64,000 nucleotides of DNA from Incurvaria masculella (GCA_946894095.1 OX335642.1:6397021-6461020); one strand, 5' to 3'; numbered from the stretch's first letter, positions 42,736 through 54,667 are shown. Numbers and translations are program-made. The notes: generated from the sequence alone by a model not told the origin.

Positions 42736-43440
42736 GCGTCTTCGACGACTGGCGCATGTAAAATTTTATTCCGTCCGAATGCCTGGCGATGTCCGTATAT
42801 CGTCCGAAATCAATAAATTAATATGAATAATGAAGAAATCGTCGTCAATAAATTAATGTCATCTTCTAGTTGCATAATTTAGTACAGTGGTAGTTTTGGT
42901 TTAATAATGACAAGGAACTTGAAAATAACAATAAAAATGTACAAAACATAATAATTATTAAATGTTCAGAAAAAAATCAGTTTTAAACAGAAATACCTAC
43001 CTACCCCGAAGCAGTACCTATACCAACCTCGCTGCGTACATCGTATAGAAATGTGTATCGATTGTATTATACATAGGCAGGCTGATTTAAATAGGTGTAC
43101 CAGGTAGGTAGGTAATAGACAACAATATCAGAACGGACAATTCAATATCGATTTTTGTATGTGGAGACAATCACATTGTTGACAACTCATCCATTAGGTA
43201 GGTAGGCACCTACCTATTTTTGGTACGTACTTACATGTATTGTAAAGTGAGCCACCTATGCGCTCAAACCTATTATGCTTCATACCTATACCTATAATCA
43301 ATTACGAGTTTTTTGCCAACATAAAATTGCGAAAAGATATAGGTATAGGTAGGTAACTATGCTAAAATGTTTGGATCGTTTACTTTTAAAATTCAAAACA
43401 TTTAGGTAGGTAAGTCATCAAATTAAATTTATCAACCCTC
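42736..43440. other. AT-rich, TAGGTAGG-rich
   Basis: Many scattered TACCTACC/GGTAGGTA words (43,000-43,400) and no gene. The words look like local low-complexity drift rather than a clean tandem. Confidence 0.4.
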
Positions 43441-43712
43441 TTTTAGGGTTCCGTACCCAACGGATGAGAACGGGACTCTATTATTAATCCTTCGCTGCAC
43501 GTCCGTCCGTCTGTCAGTAGGATCTCTATATCATGAAACGTAATAGGTACCTAGGTACCTAGATAGTTGTAATTGTATGTTTTTGCAGCTATAACAGCAA
43601 CTAGTAAAAACAAAAAATATATTAAAAATATACAAGCAACGTATTTTTTTGCATGATAGGTACGAAACCCTTCGTGTGCTAGTCCGACTCGCACTTAGCC
43701 GGTTTTTAATTT
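43441..43712 (+). repeat. GGGTTCCGTACCC element (family A)
   Basis: TTTTAGGGTTCCGTACCC, GAACGGGACTCTATTATTAA, GTCCGTCCGTCTGTCAG and TATATCATGAAACGTAA, ending GGTACGAAACCCTTCG and AGTCCGACTCGCACTTAGCC plus GGTTTTT. Both ends present; the middle is diverged. Confidence 0.75.
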
Positions 43713-44106
43713 GTGCATCTGATAAACGGGGCAAATCTGAAAACGAATAGGTAGGTGGCCACAATTCAGATTCGACAACGAATTTTAATTTAGTTAAAAA
43801 CTTAGTGACAAAGTATCTTTAATAATTGGTTGTATTTGTAGGTACATAAAAGTATTGACTTATATATTACACTTCTTGAGTGTTATTATTTATATTACTA
43901 TAGAATGTTAAGTATTAAAACTAAAATACAATGAAATAGACTTATTGTAGTCAATGTGAATACTACTAGGTACGGTATAATATCGTGAATTGGAAGTAGA
44001 TATTACCAGTTCATTTATAAATATCTATGCCTTCAGCGAACCTTTTCAAAGATGATCAAAGACATTTCGTACGTTAATACTTTTAAAATGTTGCTTACTT
44101 ACCTAT

Positions 44107-44600
44107 TTCAAATCCAAATCGAAATCAACGTTTATTCCAATTTGCCACACAATTTTCTTTTCCACACACAGAACTCACATTATGAACTTTTATCCAGAGC
44201 ACACGCACCAAGTTTTAAATTGAACATTTATTTCTCCGACACAAATTCACAGTTTTCACGCGTCCGTGCACGGCTGAATCCGAAATAAATTAGAGACACG
44301 TCTCCACGGCGGAGCCCAAATTTATCGCTAAAACTAACGTAAAAAAGTCGCAGTTAACGACCGAATTGATTCTAAACGTCTTCGCGGAAGCCACATTACG
44401 CGGTTGTAAAACGCTCGCTAACGACCGGTGAGGGCAGACGCGCGACGACGCACGTACGACGCTCGACGCTTCGCAAGCTCGACTGGCTCGGCGGGGCGGG
44501 GTTGCCATGTCGCGATGCCCGCTTTGCCGGCTTTGCGCTGCAAAAGCTCTTTGCACACACGACGTCACGCATGCGTGACGTGCGAGCGGCGGCGCTCATT
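44107..44600 (-). promoter_or_regulatory. CpG-rich region; possible promoter and non-coding exon 1, leftward
   Basis: 44,385-44,600 is the most CpG-dense part of the window (GCGCGACGACGCACGTACGA, GGCTCGGCGGGGCGGGG). Reading leftward on the minus strand, it passes into lower-GC sequence with stops in all frames and then meets a strong donor, ATAG|GTAAGTAAG, with the exon edge at 44,107. A TTAGTT initiator-like site and an AGACGTG downstream-element-like word occur between, but their spacing is imperfect. This fits a CpG-rich promoter and a 5' UTR exon of a host gene running left, whose later exons I cannot see. It is an inference; a GC-rich repeat is the alternative. Confidence 0.4.
44562..44581. 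promoter_or_regulatory. 20-bp perfect palindrome with paired CRE half-sites
   Basis: ACGTCACGCATGCGTGACGT is its own reverse complement. It contains two CGTCA/TGACG half-sites of the CREB/ATF type in mirrored orientation around GCATGC. It sits inside the CpG-rich region, upstream of the possible leftward first exon. Confidence 0.45.
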
Positions 44601-45097
44601 ACATTATCATATCCGTTGGATTCTTGATACGCCAGTCTACTTTAATTCTAACATTCAATAAATTTATTGAACGTTAATTTTTAAGGAAGGTATTCTAAAT
44701 TAATGCAAGGTGGCATATAATAATCGAAAAGGCACCTTCCGCAGAGTTGGTCTTGCCAATAGACTTAGAAGCGACAGACGTATAGGCCGCGACCCAGATT
44801 TTCACTCTGAATTCACAAAGTAAAAGTGGCCTTTACTTTACAAACGTTTAAGTCCGGGCCGCCTCTTCGAACTGTTAAATATTTATGTCCACGCCAAGGT
44901 GCCTCATGTGCTGAAGGGTTTTTATCATTTGCAGGTAAATGGCATCACCCGCATAGGACTTTGACCCACATACGTTTTCCTTGAAAATCCAAACGCCTAT
45001 TGTGGCATATAGAGTGATACGCTCCATACCTGTATATCCTACAGTTAAATTACAGGAGAATATGTTTCATAAATTTATATAAAAAATATTTCGAACT
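44601..45097. other. Nothing recognised
   Basis: AT-rich beyond the CpG-rich patch, no frames or known repeats before the MITE at 45,098. Confidence 0.35.
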
Positions 45098-45641
45098 TTA
45101 AGGTGGGCCTTCCCGCTCAACTCCCCATACAAACGTGAAAAGACGATCATGCCCATATTTCTTGTCAGAGATCCAAAATTTTGCTCAAAATAGCTTTATT
45201 TGATGGAACTTGTGATGACCGTTCGCATCGTACAATTGTGATTGGTTTCTAAGTTATAAGGTCCGAAAGTTCCAATTTTTCGCGCGTTTTATACAATAAC
45301 TTTGGAGGTGGTTTTCTCAACGATAAAATGTATACATCTTAAAAAGATTAGTCATCAGACATAGCTTGTTTCATGAAAATTTATAATAAATTTAGTTTTT
45401 GTTAGATTTTTGACTACAGCGGTCGTTGTTTGCTTTTAGGTATAAGTCTTTTTGTAATTAAATTGTTCGTATATCTTACCAAATCAAACACTACGCGCAT
45501 TGTCTCCTTTTTGGAAATGTAGAATCCTTCTAATCACGGAGCCTGTTTTTTCTTTGAAACAGAGAAGGTCCCAGAGCGCAATAGCACGGTTTTGTACCAT
45601 GCCCGCGAATGAGTTAGTCCCGCCGGGAAGGGACACCTTGT
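45098..45641 (-). mobile_element. TTAA MITE family D, minus orientation
   Basis: Left end TTAAGGTGGGCCTTCCCGCT. The right end, GCCGGGAAGGGACACC, is followed by a decayed TTGT in place of TTAA. CCTTCCC subtype. All landmarks occur in reverse order (ATTTTTCGCGCGTTTTATAC, GAAACAGAGAAGGTCCC). Confidence 0.8.
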
Positions 45642-46809
45642 CAAAACTTATGACGAGATTAGCACCGGACTAACCATACAAAACCCAGTTAAGTCCGGCA
45701 GATTAAATTAGTCTGCCCACTCTGAATACAGCTGTTACAATTTTATAAAACCTAAAAGCAAGTTCGATCTAATTTATTCCGACACAGTAAATTAATTTCA
45801 AAAATACGAATACTAACTTTTCTGCTGAATCTATGGAAAAAGGCGCGTTTGCAATGAAAACAAGTTCTACACAAGGCGCCGAACTTAGCCGGTTTCCAAA
45901 TCCAACGGCAATATCCCTTAATCTGGCAGCACCGAAGCAATCCGGCAAACGTGAACTAGTGGCGCGGGGTGGAAAAAGCTGTCGCATCGCATACCCCATA
46001 CTCTACACTAGCCGCATAGCATATCTACGTACGCATACTCTACCCCACACGTGATGTATGCGAGTACGTATCACGCTTTCCTCTAGCAATATGTACGAGT
46101 GTTTCGCTTTATTACATCGTATTCTTGCTCATGCAAATATACGGGTCGGCTGGTATATTAGGCTGAGCGCAAATGTAGGCGGTTTGATCCTGACCAAGGC
46201 TGAGTTTCAGCCCATGGTACGTTAACTTGTTGGGTGAATTGTAAGTGCACAGGCAAGATCGTGATGACATCTGACGTTGAATTGCATTTAATTGTTATTT
46301 CAATGTGAACTGACAGTTACCAGTTGGCATATTGCTTAATTTTGCTTGATATTAACCTCTACCGTTTAATAATTGCAGTGTTTTTTTTTTTAATTTTTAT
46401 GATAGTTTTTATAACATTTGAAGTCAACATAGCAAAATATGTAATTGTCTACGTGGGAAAATATGACCCATTTATTTTAGGTTGTTTAATATTTATGTAT
46501 AAAATCCCGAAGTGCCTTTGCTCGAAATCAATTTCCCTCTAAACGGCTTGGCCGATTTTGAGGTAAATTTTACGTGGTAGGTGGCGCTGTTGTTGAGATC
46601 TAGAAATATAACTGACCGTTTGAATAACCATTTTAAATTGGCAAGGTCCAATTCTCATAAAGTAACAGCATTGTTGCAGCCCTACCCATCGCAAAATTAT
46701 TTTTCGACTCAATAGAAACACTTCTTTTTCATGAATCATGCTGTTTTTTCCCTAAAAAAATGTTAATGCAAAGTAATACATAAAATCAATGTCGGCAGGT
46801 AAGCAAGGC
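45642..46809. other. Nothing recognised as a gene
   Basis: 45,830-46,050 stays open on both strands for 60-76 codons without a recognisable product. CACAGGCAAGATCGTGATGA and TTGAATTGCATTTAATTG at 46,250-46,295 resemble 48,285-48,330 and may be a small dispersed repeat. Confidence 0.35.
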
Positions 46810-47269
46810 GGTTTTATCGTTGAGTATCTCGGTAGATCCTCCAAAGTTACTGTATTAAACGCGCGAAAAATTCTAACTTTCAGACAAGACAACAAAAAAC
46901 TTAGCAACCAAACACTATTTTACAATGCCTGTTTGAATTTTAGCGCATTTTATACAATAACTTTGGAGGTGGATTACTCAATGTTAAAAAAAAATAAGAC
47001 ATAGCTTGTTTCATGAATATATCAAATAATATTTTAAACTTTTGTTTTTCTTAGATTTTTGACTTCGTGGATTTTTCTAACCATAAGTTGTCTCGTAATT
47101 AGAATTTTCGTAAATCTTACCAAATCAAACACTATGCGCATTGTCTGCGTGTGGACATATTGTATCCTCCTCATCACGCAGCCTGTATTTTTCTTTGTAA
47201 CAGAGAAGGTCCCAAGCGCAATTGCACCGTTTTGTACCGTGCCCGCGAATGATTGAAGGGCCACCTTAA
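46810..47269. mobile_element. Rearranged TTAA MITE family D (internal foldback)
   Basis: 46,815-46,930 carries the middle of family D in plus orientation (CCTCCAAAGTTACTG, AAACGCGCGAAAAATTC, ACTATTTTACAATGCC). From about 46,940 the element continues in minus orientation to GAAGGGCCACC and TTAA at 47,266-47,269. The two copies of the AACTTTGGAGG region face each other. The normal left end is lost. Confidence 0.65.
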
Positions 47270-48335
47270 GAAGCGGTTTGGTTGGTTTGTTTTTTTGTTT
47301 GTTTGAATTAAAATATTGAATAATGAGTGTGTTTGATTTTGATTTAGAATTTAGAATTTAATTTAATTTACTAAATTTGAATTTAATTTAATTTATTGAA
47401 TTTCATATTTTTTTAACATTTCAGTATTTTTAAATATTATTGTTATTGTGGATATGTTATACATATACACAATTAAGAAAACAATATCTACATCTAAACA
47501 TGCAATGATTAATAAATATGTATACATATACAGAAGTAAGAAGAAAAACCGGTAAAGCGCTAAATTATTTTGAATTCACGCAAATTCTGTGAAGGACCCT
47601 AGGTTAAACTTACCTGCATCGAGCATTCGGTGGCACCTGACGGCGACGTTTGCGGTGTGCCGTGACCGCATTGAGAGCGAATGTCCTAAATCTATGGAAG
47701 GAATTCGTCTCAGAAGTAATCAAACTCATTGTCGCTTGCGAAATAATCGAAGGCGTAAAGGTTGGTGTATTGTTAGCGAAATTTACTGGAGGTTAATTCT
47801 CCGAAGGGTTTCGTAACTTTGGGGGTGATTCCGAACAACTTTTGTTCAACCATTTCCAAAAACTTAAAAAAAAAACCGAACACTGAAAATCCGAATATAA
47901 GGATGTTAAGAAGAGCAGCTCCTCTTAACATCTTTCTGTGACCCGAGCCGAATGAACAAATCTTCGACCTATATAACATAGAAACACTTAATCAAGCCTC
48001 TTAAAAGATGGCGGTAGGGCTTTTCACGATACCGCCTTCAGTGCCTGGCGATCTGTAACACGATAGAGGCTTCGAGGTGTCTGCAAGCGTTAGTTTCAGG
48101 GCCCGCGTAATTAACTTCAGTTTGATAGCCTCAGATGGTGGAGATAGTATGTCCGTCTGCTCGCGGCGAGGGGACGGACTCACGGTTACTTACTTGGAAT
48201 GAGTCATCAAGAGTAAGTAATGTCTTGGTGTGCTTGTTCCAGCATAGGTGAAAACAGGAGAGTTGCGATGGTAAATTATCTCGCCGGGTGAACATGCAAG
48301 TGAGTGATTAAATCTGACATTGAGTTGCATTCATT
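47270..48335. other. Unrecognised; possible minus-strand splice donor at 47,609
   Basis: TTTAATTTAATT-type low complexity at 47,340-47,400. On the minus strand GATGCAG|GTAAGTTT near 47,609 is a good donor preceded by a short ATG-started open stretch of about 19 codons, but nothing links it to a gene. The rest is unremarkable. Confidence 0.3.
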
Positions 48336-48505
48336 TTTTTTTAAAACCCGTATGTGTGGTTGTGCTGAGAACCAAGGTGCTCAGCCAAGACGAGTACACC
48401 TCAACTTCTTCCGCTGAGCTATCGAGCTTGTTCAAATTACCCTTGAAGACTGTCAGCTTATAGGTTCCATATCCTGGCGGTGCGGCAGAGAAATTAGTTT
48501 GAGAA
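48336..48505 (-). repeat. LINE family F tail fragment
   Basis: T run, then AAAACCCGTATGTGTGGTTG, GAACCAAGGTGCTCAGC, GCTGAGCTATCGAGCTTGTT, TTGAAGACTGTCAGCTTATA and CCATATCCTGGCGGTGCGGC. This matches 10,490-10,730 in order. Frameshifted remnant of the C-terminus and 3' UTR. Confidence 0.65.
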
Positions 48506-48780
48506 GTCATTTAATTTAAAATAAAATGGTTTTGAGAACCGCTTATCGTGTTGATATGAAACGCATGTAAAAAGTATAGCTTTACTTTTCTTTACAATCT
48601 TAGCTTTTCTGTTTTTAATTTGATTTCTCTACTACGTCAAAAGCTATTTTTCATGCATAAACGGCTTTTGCCACGAGAATTAGACTCTTATTTACTATGG
48701 CAACTTCCTGAGTCCTGTTTTAGAAGAATACAAGTGGCTCACTGATTTTCTTCACACGCATGTCGTAGGAGTTGATTGAT

Positions 48781-48852
48781 TACTAGGTAGTAGGGTGAAT
48801 CCTGCACGGGTTGGTGCTATCGCATTGAATTAACAATGGTCGAAGCGGCACA
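48781..48852 (+). repeat. SINE family B scrap
   Basis: TTACTAGGTAGTAGGGTGAA, CCTGCACGGGTTGGTGCTAT and AATGGTCGAAGCGGCA. Central body only. Confidence 0.55.
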
Positions 48853-50759
48853 AAAAAAAGTTTGAACACAGAATATAAGCGTCGGTTAGTGATCATATGC
48901 TTCCGTTTTTCATCCTTTAGAAATTCGAACAGAAATTACAGTTTTTTTTAAACATAATTATAATATTGTTTCACTCACGCCCTTAACTGAATGCTATTAG
49001 GTGTATTCTCGCCCCTAAACAATTGCAACTTCTGCGAACCACTAGGTGCCATTCAATGCCTTGAAGAAATCAATATTGTTATAACGACTTGCCAATCCGA
49101 CCCCCTACCTACTTGCGTTGCAGTTTTTAATTTTCTAACACGACGCTCAATTTCAGTGCTTCATTAGATCTCTTTCAGCGCTTTCATAAACTTGCAAAGA
49201 ACGTTTTGTAATTCTTGCACGTTCTTTCATGTTACATAACAAACTCACGGCTTGCAAGTTAGGGTTTCGGAAAATTTAGACGCATTTTAGTTTAAGGACG
49301 TGACAACGTCTGATTGTAATCACTTTCATGAGGGCGAAAGTGAATAAATTTATTAATTAATAAGTGAATTCATTTTAAAAACAACTAATACCAATTTTTT
49401 TAAACATTGATATTTTAGTTGTATTGGAAACCTATAACGGTACGGTTTTGACCCTCTTAGTATTTGTTCAACTTTTTTTATGTGGATGAACATTTGCCTT
49501 ATTTAAAAAATCTAACCACCAGAGACAAAATTTAATCTTTAACCTAATTAACAGCTAGTCCATTTATCTACAAAAATTACTTTTTTAATTATTTTAATTC
49601 GTTGTTGTTAATTTTAATGTTGTTTACACTTACCACCTTATTAAACTGAACGCAATCCACTGTTATCACGCCATTAATGAATGATCCGAGTGTTTAATGG
49701 ATAAATAATTTAACTGTAGAGTTGTATGCGTAAGAATCTGGGTGGAAGTGGGAAACATTATTAGATTGTACATTAAATAAAAAACAAGGTAAGGAGTAAT
49801 TATAGAGACCGATCTAAAATCTAAAACAAAAAAATATCAATAAGAAAAAGCGCCCACATTATACAGGGATGATACAATATTTAATAATTTGAAAAACATA
49901 TTAGGAACATTATAGATTTAGTTTTGTTACTATCAAAATTGTTAAAAACACTAAGTCAAATGTAATCCTGTATAAGTGAGCCAAGATAATGATCTGAACA
50001 TAATTTTTTTTTTATTCAGTCGATAATTGTATTGTATTTCATTAAACTCCAACTGTATTCTTTTTACGTGCTGGAACTCACACGGAACAACACGGTGTTG
50101 TGACAAACAAGCATCTAATTACTGGTAATTTTATTTAAGTTTACTTAAATTATTTAGGGGAAGTTAAGCCATCTACCCTCTGTTCCGGGTGGGAGGGATA
50201 TTACTCAAATGAACTTATTCCAAAAAAGATACAGGTGCTAACACAGTGTTTCATTATACAGAATGCGTATTCAATTAAGGTCCAATTTTTCAATCCTCAG
50301 ATAGTACTTACCGGTCTGATAGCAAAATTTACTTTTGTTAAAACACGAGTAGCCACTAACTAGCGCATGAGTATGTTTTATATCGCTATTATCCTAATGT
50401 GATTTTGCTTATAACAATATGGACTTACTACAACGAAAGGATAAGCAGCGGCGTAAATAAATTCATCGAATAGTTATCTGACTTTTGAAAAATCGGCCCT
50501 AAGATCGATAAATCAAAACATAAATATAGACTGGCAAATGCTGAACATTTTCGAAATGGGTGACAAACAAAATTTCCCATACATATTTGATGATAACACT
50601 CTGCTAAAATGTTTTGGGAGAGTGCAATTTTAAATAACATAAAAAACCCTAATTTTTAGCCTCCTAGCAACTCTCAATATTTTTCAATTTATTTATTACC
50701 GACAGTTTTTAATAATTCGCCCGCGAAGGTTTTTAATGACAGTTTACCGAGATTCGTTC
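48853..50759. other. Longest feature-poor stretch
   Basis: Nearly 1.9 kb of AT-rich DNA with no frame above 70 codons, no repeat shared with the families here and no inverted repeat I could find. It could be unique intronic or intergenic sequence. Confidence 0.4.
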
Positions 50760-50810
50760 TGGTGACAGTCCAAAACTAAATTGGTTCTAGCGGAGCCGAG
50801 CCTCAGCTAG
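50760..50810 (+). mobile_element. Helitron-like 3' end
   Basis: AGCGGAGCCGAGCCTCAG then CTAG (50,807-50,810) followed by T. Same terminal wording as the other Helitron-like ends. The upstream extent is unclear. Confidence 0.45.
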
Positions 50811-51944
50811 TTTTTACATAAAATTACGGAATTATTCATCAAAATATACTCCGAAAAAAAGCTCGCAAGCTTACACGTATAATTTTGACACACGCCATGA
50901 ATTCGAAATGATTCATACGTGTAGGTACGTAATTGGGGAGGAATTTAGAGCTGTAAAACGCTTTTGATTGTGAACGTTTTACAACAGTTTATTGCCATAA
51001 CTGGGCTGTAAATAATCCGTTGCTTCTGGCATGGTCTGGCGCCGCAGATCTTTATTTATTCTAACTGCTTTGGATTTACAAGCAACTTTTATCATGGTGG
51101 TGTGAGCTGTAAATGTGTGTTTATACAGCTTATGGATGTGGGTAGTCATTTAACATTTATATTTTTATTAAAATAGGAAAACTTTAAGGTCTGCGAGGAT
51201 ACATAAAACATAAAATCAATGAACTCCTTTCCGAGGTATTTCCCCCAAAGTACAACCTGTGTTTCTTCAAATATGATGAGAATTAGCATCCGGCCGCCGG
51301 CATGGTTTTCACAGCCCCCCTTAAAATATGAAAGTCGTCTGGCACCTTAAGAGGACCTGGCGTACGCTATATTCTGCGCGTACGCGTATTCCTTTTTTAT
51401 GCATGAATATTTTTTTTTTATTTCAATTATTCAATTTTTAGGAAAAAAGGAATGCATGCTTTCCTCCTTTTTTTATTTTGTCGCACAAAAAAGTAACATT
51501 TTCAGAAAAGAACCATAACCGGTTAACCATAACCATAAAAACACAGTCGGTTAAATATGCATCTTATTCTCATTAATTTTTTCTTTGAAATATTTATGTA
51601 TGGATTCTCTTCAGCCAATAAAATATTCATAATATCGGGCACATTGAACACGCAAACCTCACGATGGCCATATTGCTTCCGCCTTGTAATATTACCAAAA
51701 CATTACGTTAACGACTTTGTATAGACATCTAAAATTGCGCCAATAAAAGTGAAAGAGGCAATGTCGTAAAAGTCGTCATAAACCGGGCTACTCGACGATA
51801 ACAATCGGGGATAATTGAAATATTTTACTACGGAACCCTGCCCTCCGGACTTGGCCGGCGATTGAAGTCATTGGCACACCAGTCAGTAGGTAGTAATTCA
51901 GCGTAGGGTCATGTGGTCTTCTAACAGTTTTGTAAATATACATT
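50811..51944. other. Unrecognised; small repeat scrap at 51,295-51,345
   Basis: CATGGTTTTCACAGCCCCC at 51,301 is the same scrap seen at 15,981. No gene, hairpin or tail. Confidence 0.35.
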
Positions 51945-52130
51945 TTAGGGTTCCGTACCCAAAAGGTACCAACTGAACCCTATTACTAAGCCTCCGCTTT
52001 CCGTCTATACGTCCATCCGTCCCTCCATCCGTCCGTCTGTCACAGGCCTGTATCTCATGAACCGTAATGGGTAGCAGATGAACAGAGTGTGTATTTATTT
52101 TGCCGCTGTTCCAACAAATTGATTACAAGT
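51945..52130 (+). repeat. GGGTTCCGTACCC element (family A), 5' two-thirds
   Basis: TTTAGGGTTCCGTACCCAAA, CCCTATTACTAAGCCTCCGC, CCGTCCCTCCATCCGTCCG, ATCTCATGAACCGTAATGGG and GTGTATTTATTTTGCCGCTG. The 3' hairpin end is missing. Confidence 0.75.
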
Positions 52131-52329
52131 TTTCTTCAAAGGATGTGATGTAAAATCGACCTGAAGCAAGTTATGTAATTATAATTGCTCCTTGTAGCCG
52201 TTCTGTTGTATTGACTGTTTTTTCAGACTATTGAAATATCAGCCCTTAATTATATGGAATAGACAGAAAAAAGTAATTACACTTTCTTGTTTATTTCAAT
52301 CCCAATAATAATTTCTTAAATTGTTTGTA

Positions 52330-52648
52330 CATGTATACCACACTAATGTCATGATATTAGCTAATTATCCCAGAATCACTTAATATTGCCCAGCTGAATT
52401 GGATGAAGTATACGGACTATTTTTCATGGCCGCTGCACCATCTTTCATTCAATGCGATGCTGCCGACCCGGCCAGAATTTCCCTACCTGAAGTGAGATAC
52501 ACCTTCCTAACTGCTTTTTCCCCTTCAACGCTTTAATTTAGCCGGACAAAAAAGGAAGGTCCTGGCAACGCACCTAGTTCCTATGTGATGTGTTGGGTTC
52601 ATATCACTACAGCAGGTGTGATGTTAGCCGCCCGTAACCCGTTACTAA
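52330..52648. repeat. Two SINE family B fragments in opposite orientation
   Basis: 52,330-52,510 is minus-type body (ACTAATGTCATGATATTAGC, CATTCAATGCGATGCTGCCG). 52,548-52,648 is plus-type tail (GGTCCTGGCAACGCACCTAG, GTGTGATGTTAGCCGCCC). Both are diverged and abut the young copy at 52,660. Confidence 0.55.
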
Positions 52649-52659
52649 GACAATACATT

Positions 52660-53038
52660 TTTTTTTATGTGACTGGACATGGATGGCTAATACCACACTT
52701 TCTGTCATGGTATTAGCCCAACACACCACATGGGAACTAGGTGCCATGCCAGGACCTTCCTTATATTGCACGGCTACATTGAACTGGATGGAAAACACGG
52801 ACAATTTTCATTGCCGCTTCGACCATCGTTCATCCAATGCGATGGTACCAACCCGGGCGGGATTAACCCTACCACCTAGTAAGTAAGGAAGGGGACCTAC
52901 AGTTTAACGTGGAATCCGAACCACGGCTAGCCTCTCTCAACGGTCGAATGGTCACCCATCCAAGACCAGACCGGACCCAGCGTTGCTTAACTTCGGAGAG
53001 CGATCGCCGAAGTGTCGCGCCACTGGGCCACTGAGGCT
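52660..53038 (-). mobile_element. Young SINE family B copy with 5S-rRNA-derived head
   Basis: Flanked by an exact 11-bp direct repeat GACAATACATT (52,649-52,659 and 53,039-53,049); the leading G may belong to the element. A tail as T run, body as at 22,177, head CCGAAGTTAAGCAACGCTGG and TTGGATGGGTGACC on the minus strand, which covers the 5S rRNA internal promoter. The match to 22,177-22,555 is near-perfect, suggesting recent activity. Confidence 0.88.
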
Positions 53039-53169
53039 GACAATACATTACTGCAACCGATTTGAAACTTGCCACAGTTGTTATGTGATTTCCAATCTAT
53101 CTTTGCTTTGTATTTTAGGTGCTATATCTTAAAATTAAGAATTGCTAGAAAAAAACAGTCGTAACTTTT

Positions 53170-53446
53170 TAAAGATTAAGGGCCGAGTCCACGAAAGGGT
53201 AAAAAATTAAAATCAACGTCAACGTCTGATTAAAGACGTCACTTTGTATGGTAAGAGCTCCATGCGGTTCCCTAAAAGTGACGTGTTTGAACAGCCGTCT
53301 CTTCGTGCAATCGGGGCTAAGGCTGGAGTGTATTATCTCTGGTGATGGTTAGTGTAATTGGTATGACATATAATAATAAGGAAAAAGACAGACAATATTA
53401 AACAATAACGTTAAACATAACCAGAGATTAACCACTTCAGCCTAAG
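53170..53446. repeat. Family K MITE followed by another hairpin repeat
   Basis: 53,170-53,320 has GGCCGAGTCCACGAAAGG, AAATCAACGTCAACGTCTGA, CCATGCGGTTCCC and TCGTGCAATCGGGGCTAA. 53,317-53,446 is a second small element with inverted ends GGCTGGAGTG...ATCTCTGGTGATGG and AACCAGAGATTAACCACTTCAGCC. The two share the bases at their junction. Confidence 0.6.
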
Positions 53447-53675
53447 GCCCCGTCCGACATAAGAAGAAAGAAGACAGACAATATTTAAAATACCATTAAC
53501 TGTAACCAGGGATGGTGCACGCCAGCCTTAGAACAGGACCAGACGCCAAACAAAATAATTATTATGATCATCGCAAACTGGCAGCTGCGAACAACATGAA
53601 TATCGCGTCGCTGTGAAGTCTGCCAAATTACCTTTAAAATAAAAAAATGGCGGTATTTAACTCGTTTAAAGTTGT

Positions 53676-54035
53676 GTTTTTTTATGTATGTAACTGGACA
53701 TAGATGGCTAATACCACACCAACCGTCATGATATCAGCCCAATACAGCCCATTTCCGAAGGAATTAGGCGCCATGCCAGAACCTTCACTTTACGAGCACG
53801 GCTACATTGAACTGGAAAAAAAAAACCGATGATTTTTCATTGCGGTTTTGACTATATTTTCATCTAATGCGATTGTACAACCCGAACGGGATTAACTTTA
53901 CTGTCTAGTAGGGGAAGGAGGCCCACAGACGTGACGAAATCTACATATCTAACTCAGAAAGAGAAAGAGGGGTTTGAACCCAGCCCTTTGGCATGCAAGG
54001 CAACTCTCTTCGCTACTAAGCTACGGGCTGCTCTA
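53676..54035 (-). mobile_element. SINE family B copy, full length, tRNA-like head
   Basis: T run 53,677-53,683, TAACTGGACATAGATGGC, ATTAGGCGCCATGCCAGAAC, CATTGCGGTTTTGACTAT. The minus-strand head has a perfect A box TAGCTTAGTAG and B-box-like GGTTCAAACCC. A short A run replaces part of the GGATGG-AAAACACGG block. Confidence 0.78.
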
Positions 54036-54667
54036 TTGCTAATTCTACCAATAGATGCTTATTGACTTATTTATTTGTAAAAAACAAACCAGTCATATAG
54101 TTACCAGTTAAACCACAAGTGCAGACTGAGAATGTTTAGGAATGTAATCCCTGAGGCATGTTTACATGATTTAGCGTTCCGGACCAATAGATATCCGATA
54201 GGACGCACTAGAGCAAACATATTCTAGCGGGCGATTCTCGAGTACTTTTATATATTATATTTATCCTGTTTATTGCAAAACGGCAAAATGGGCGTCGCTA
54301 GCGACCGGACAGGATCTAGTCACGGCTGAGACCGGATCCTGTTTACGCCTTGTCTCCGTCCGAGTATTGGCTCTGGGACTATACCAACAGAGATGTTAGA
54401 TTTGCTAGATCTACAACAAATACGTGGAAAGCGTAGTTCTTCGAGTAATTAAAAAAACTTGTCAATAAGATTGAAAAAAATATTCCGATGAATTGAGAGA
54501 CTTGGAGAGCGTCAGGCCAGGAGGCACAGGACCCGCAATTGACTAATTGACACTACTTCAACCGGCGACCACTATCTGAGCACCACAAGATGGCGGCTCA
54601 ACGTTGTACATCGCATTGGGCACCGTATAGTAACTTGAAGCAAAAGCCCACGGGACACACCGGCTCA
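54036..54667. other. Nothing recognised
   Basis: A local GGATCCTGT/ACAGGATC inverted word at about 54,307-54,340 only. No gene or known element. Confidence 0.35.

Noticed and set aside
47580..47700. Minus-strand ATG, short open stretch and GTAAGT donor near 47,609
   Set aside because: Only about 19 codons, no acceptor or partner exon, and no similarity. Recorded only as a weak signal in the interval entry.
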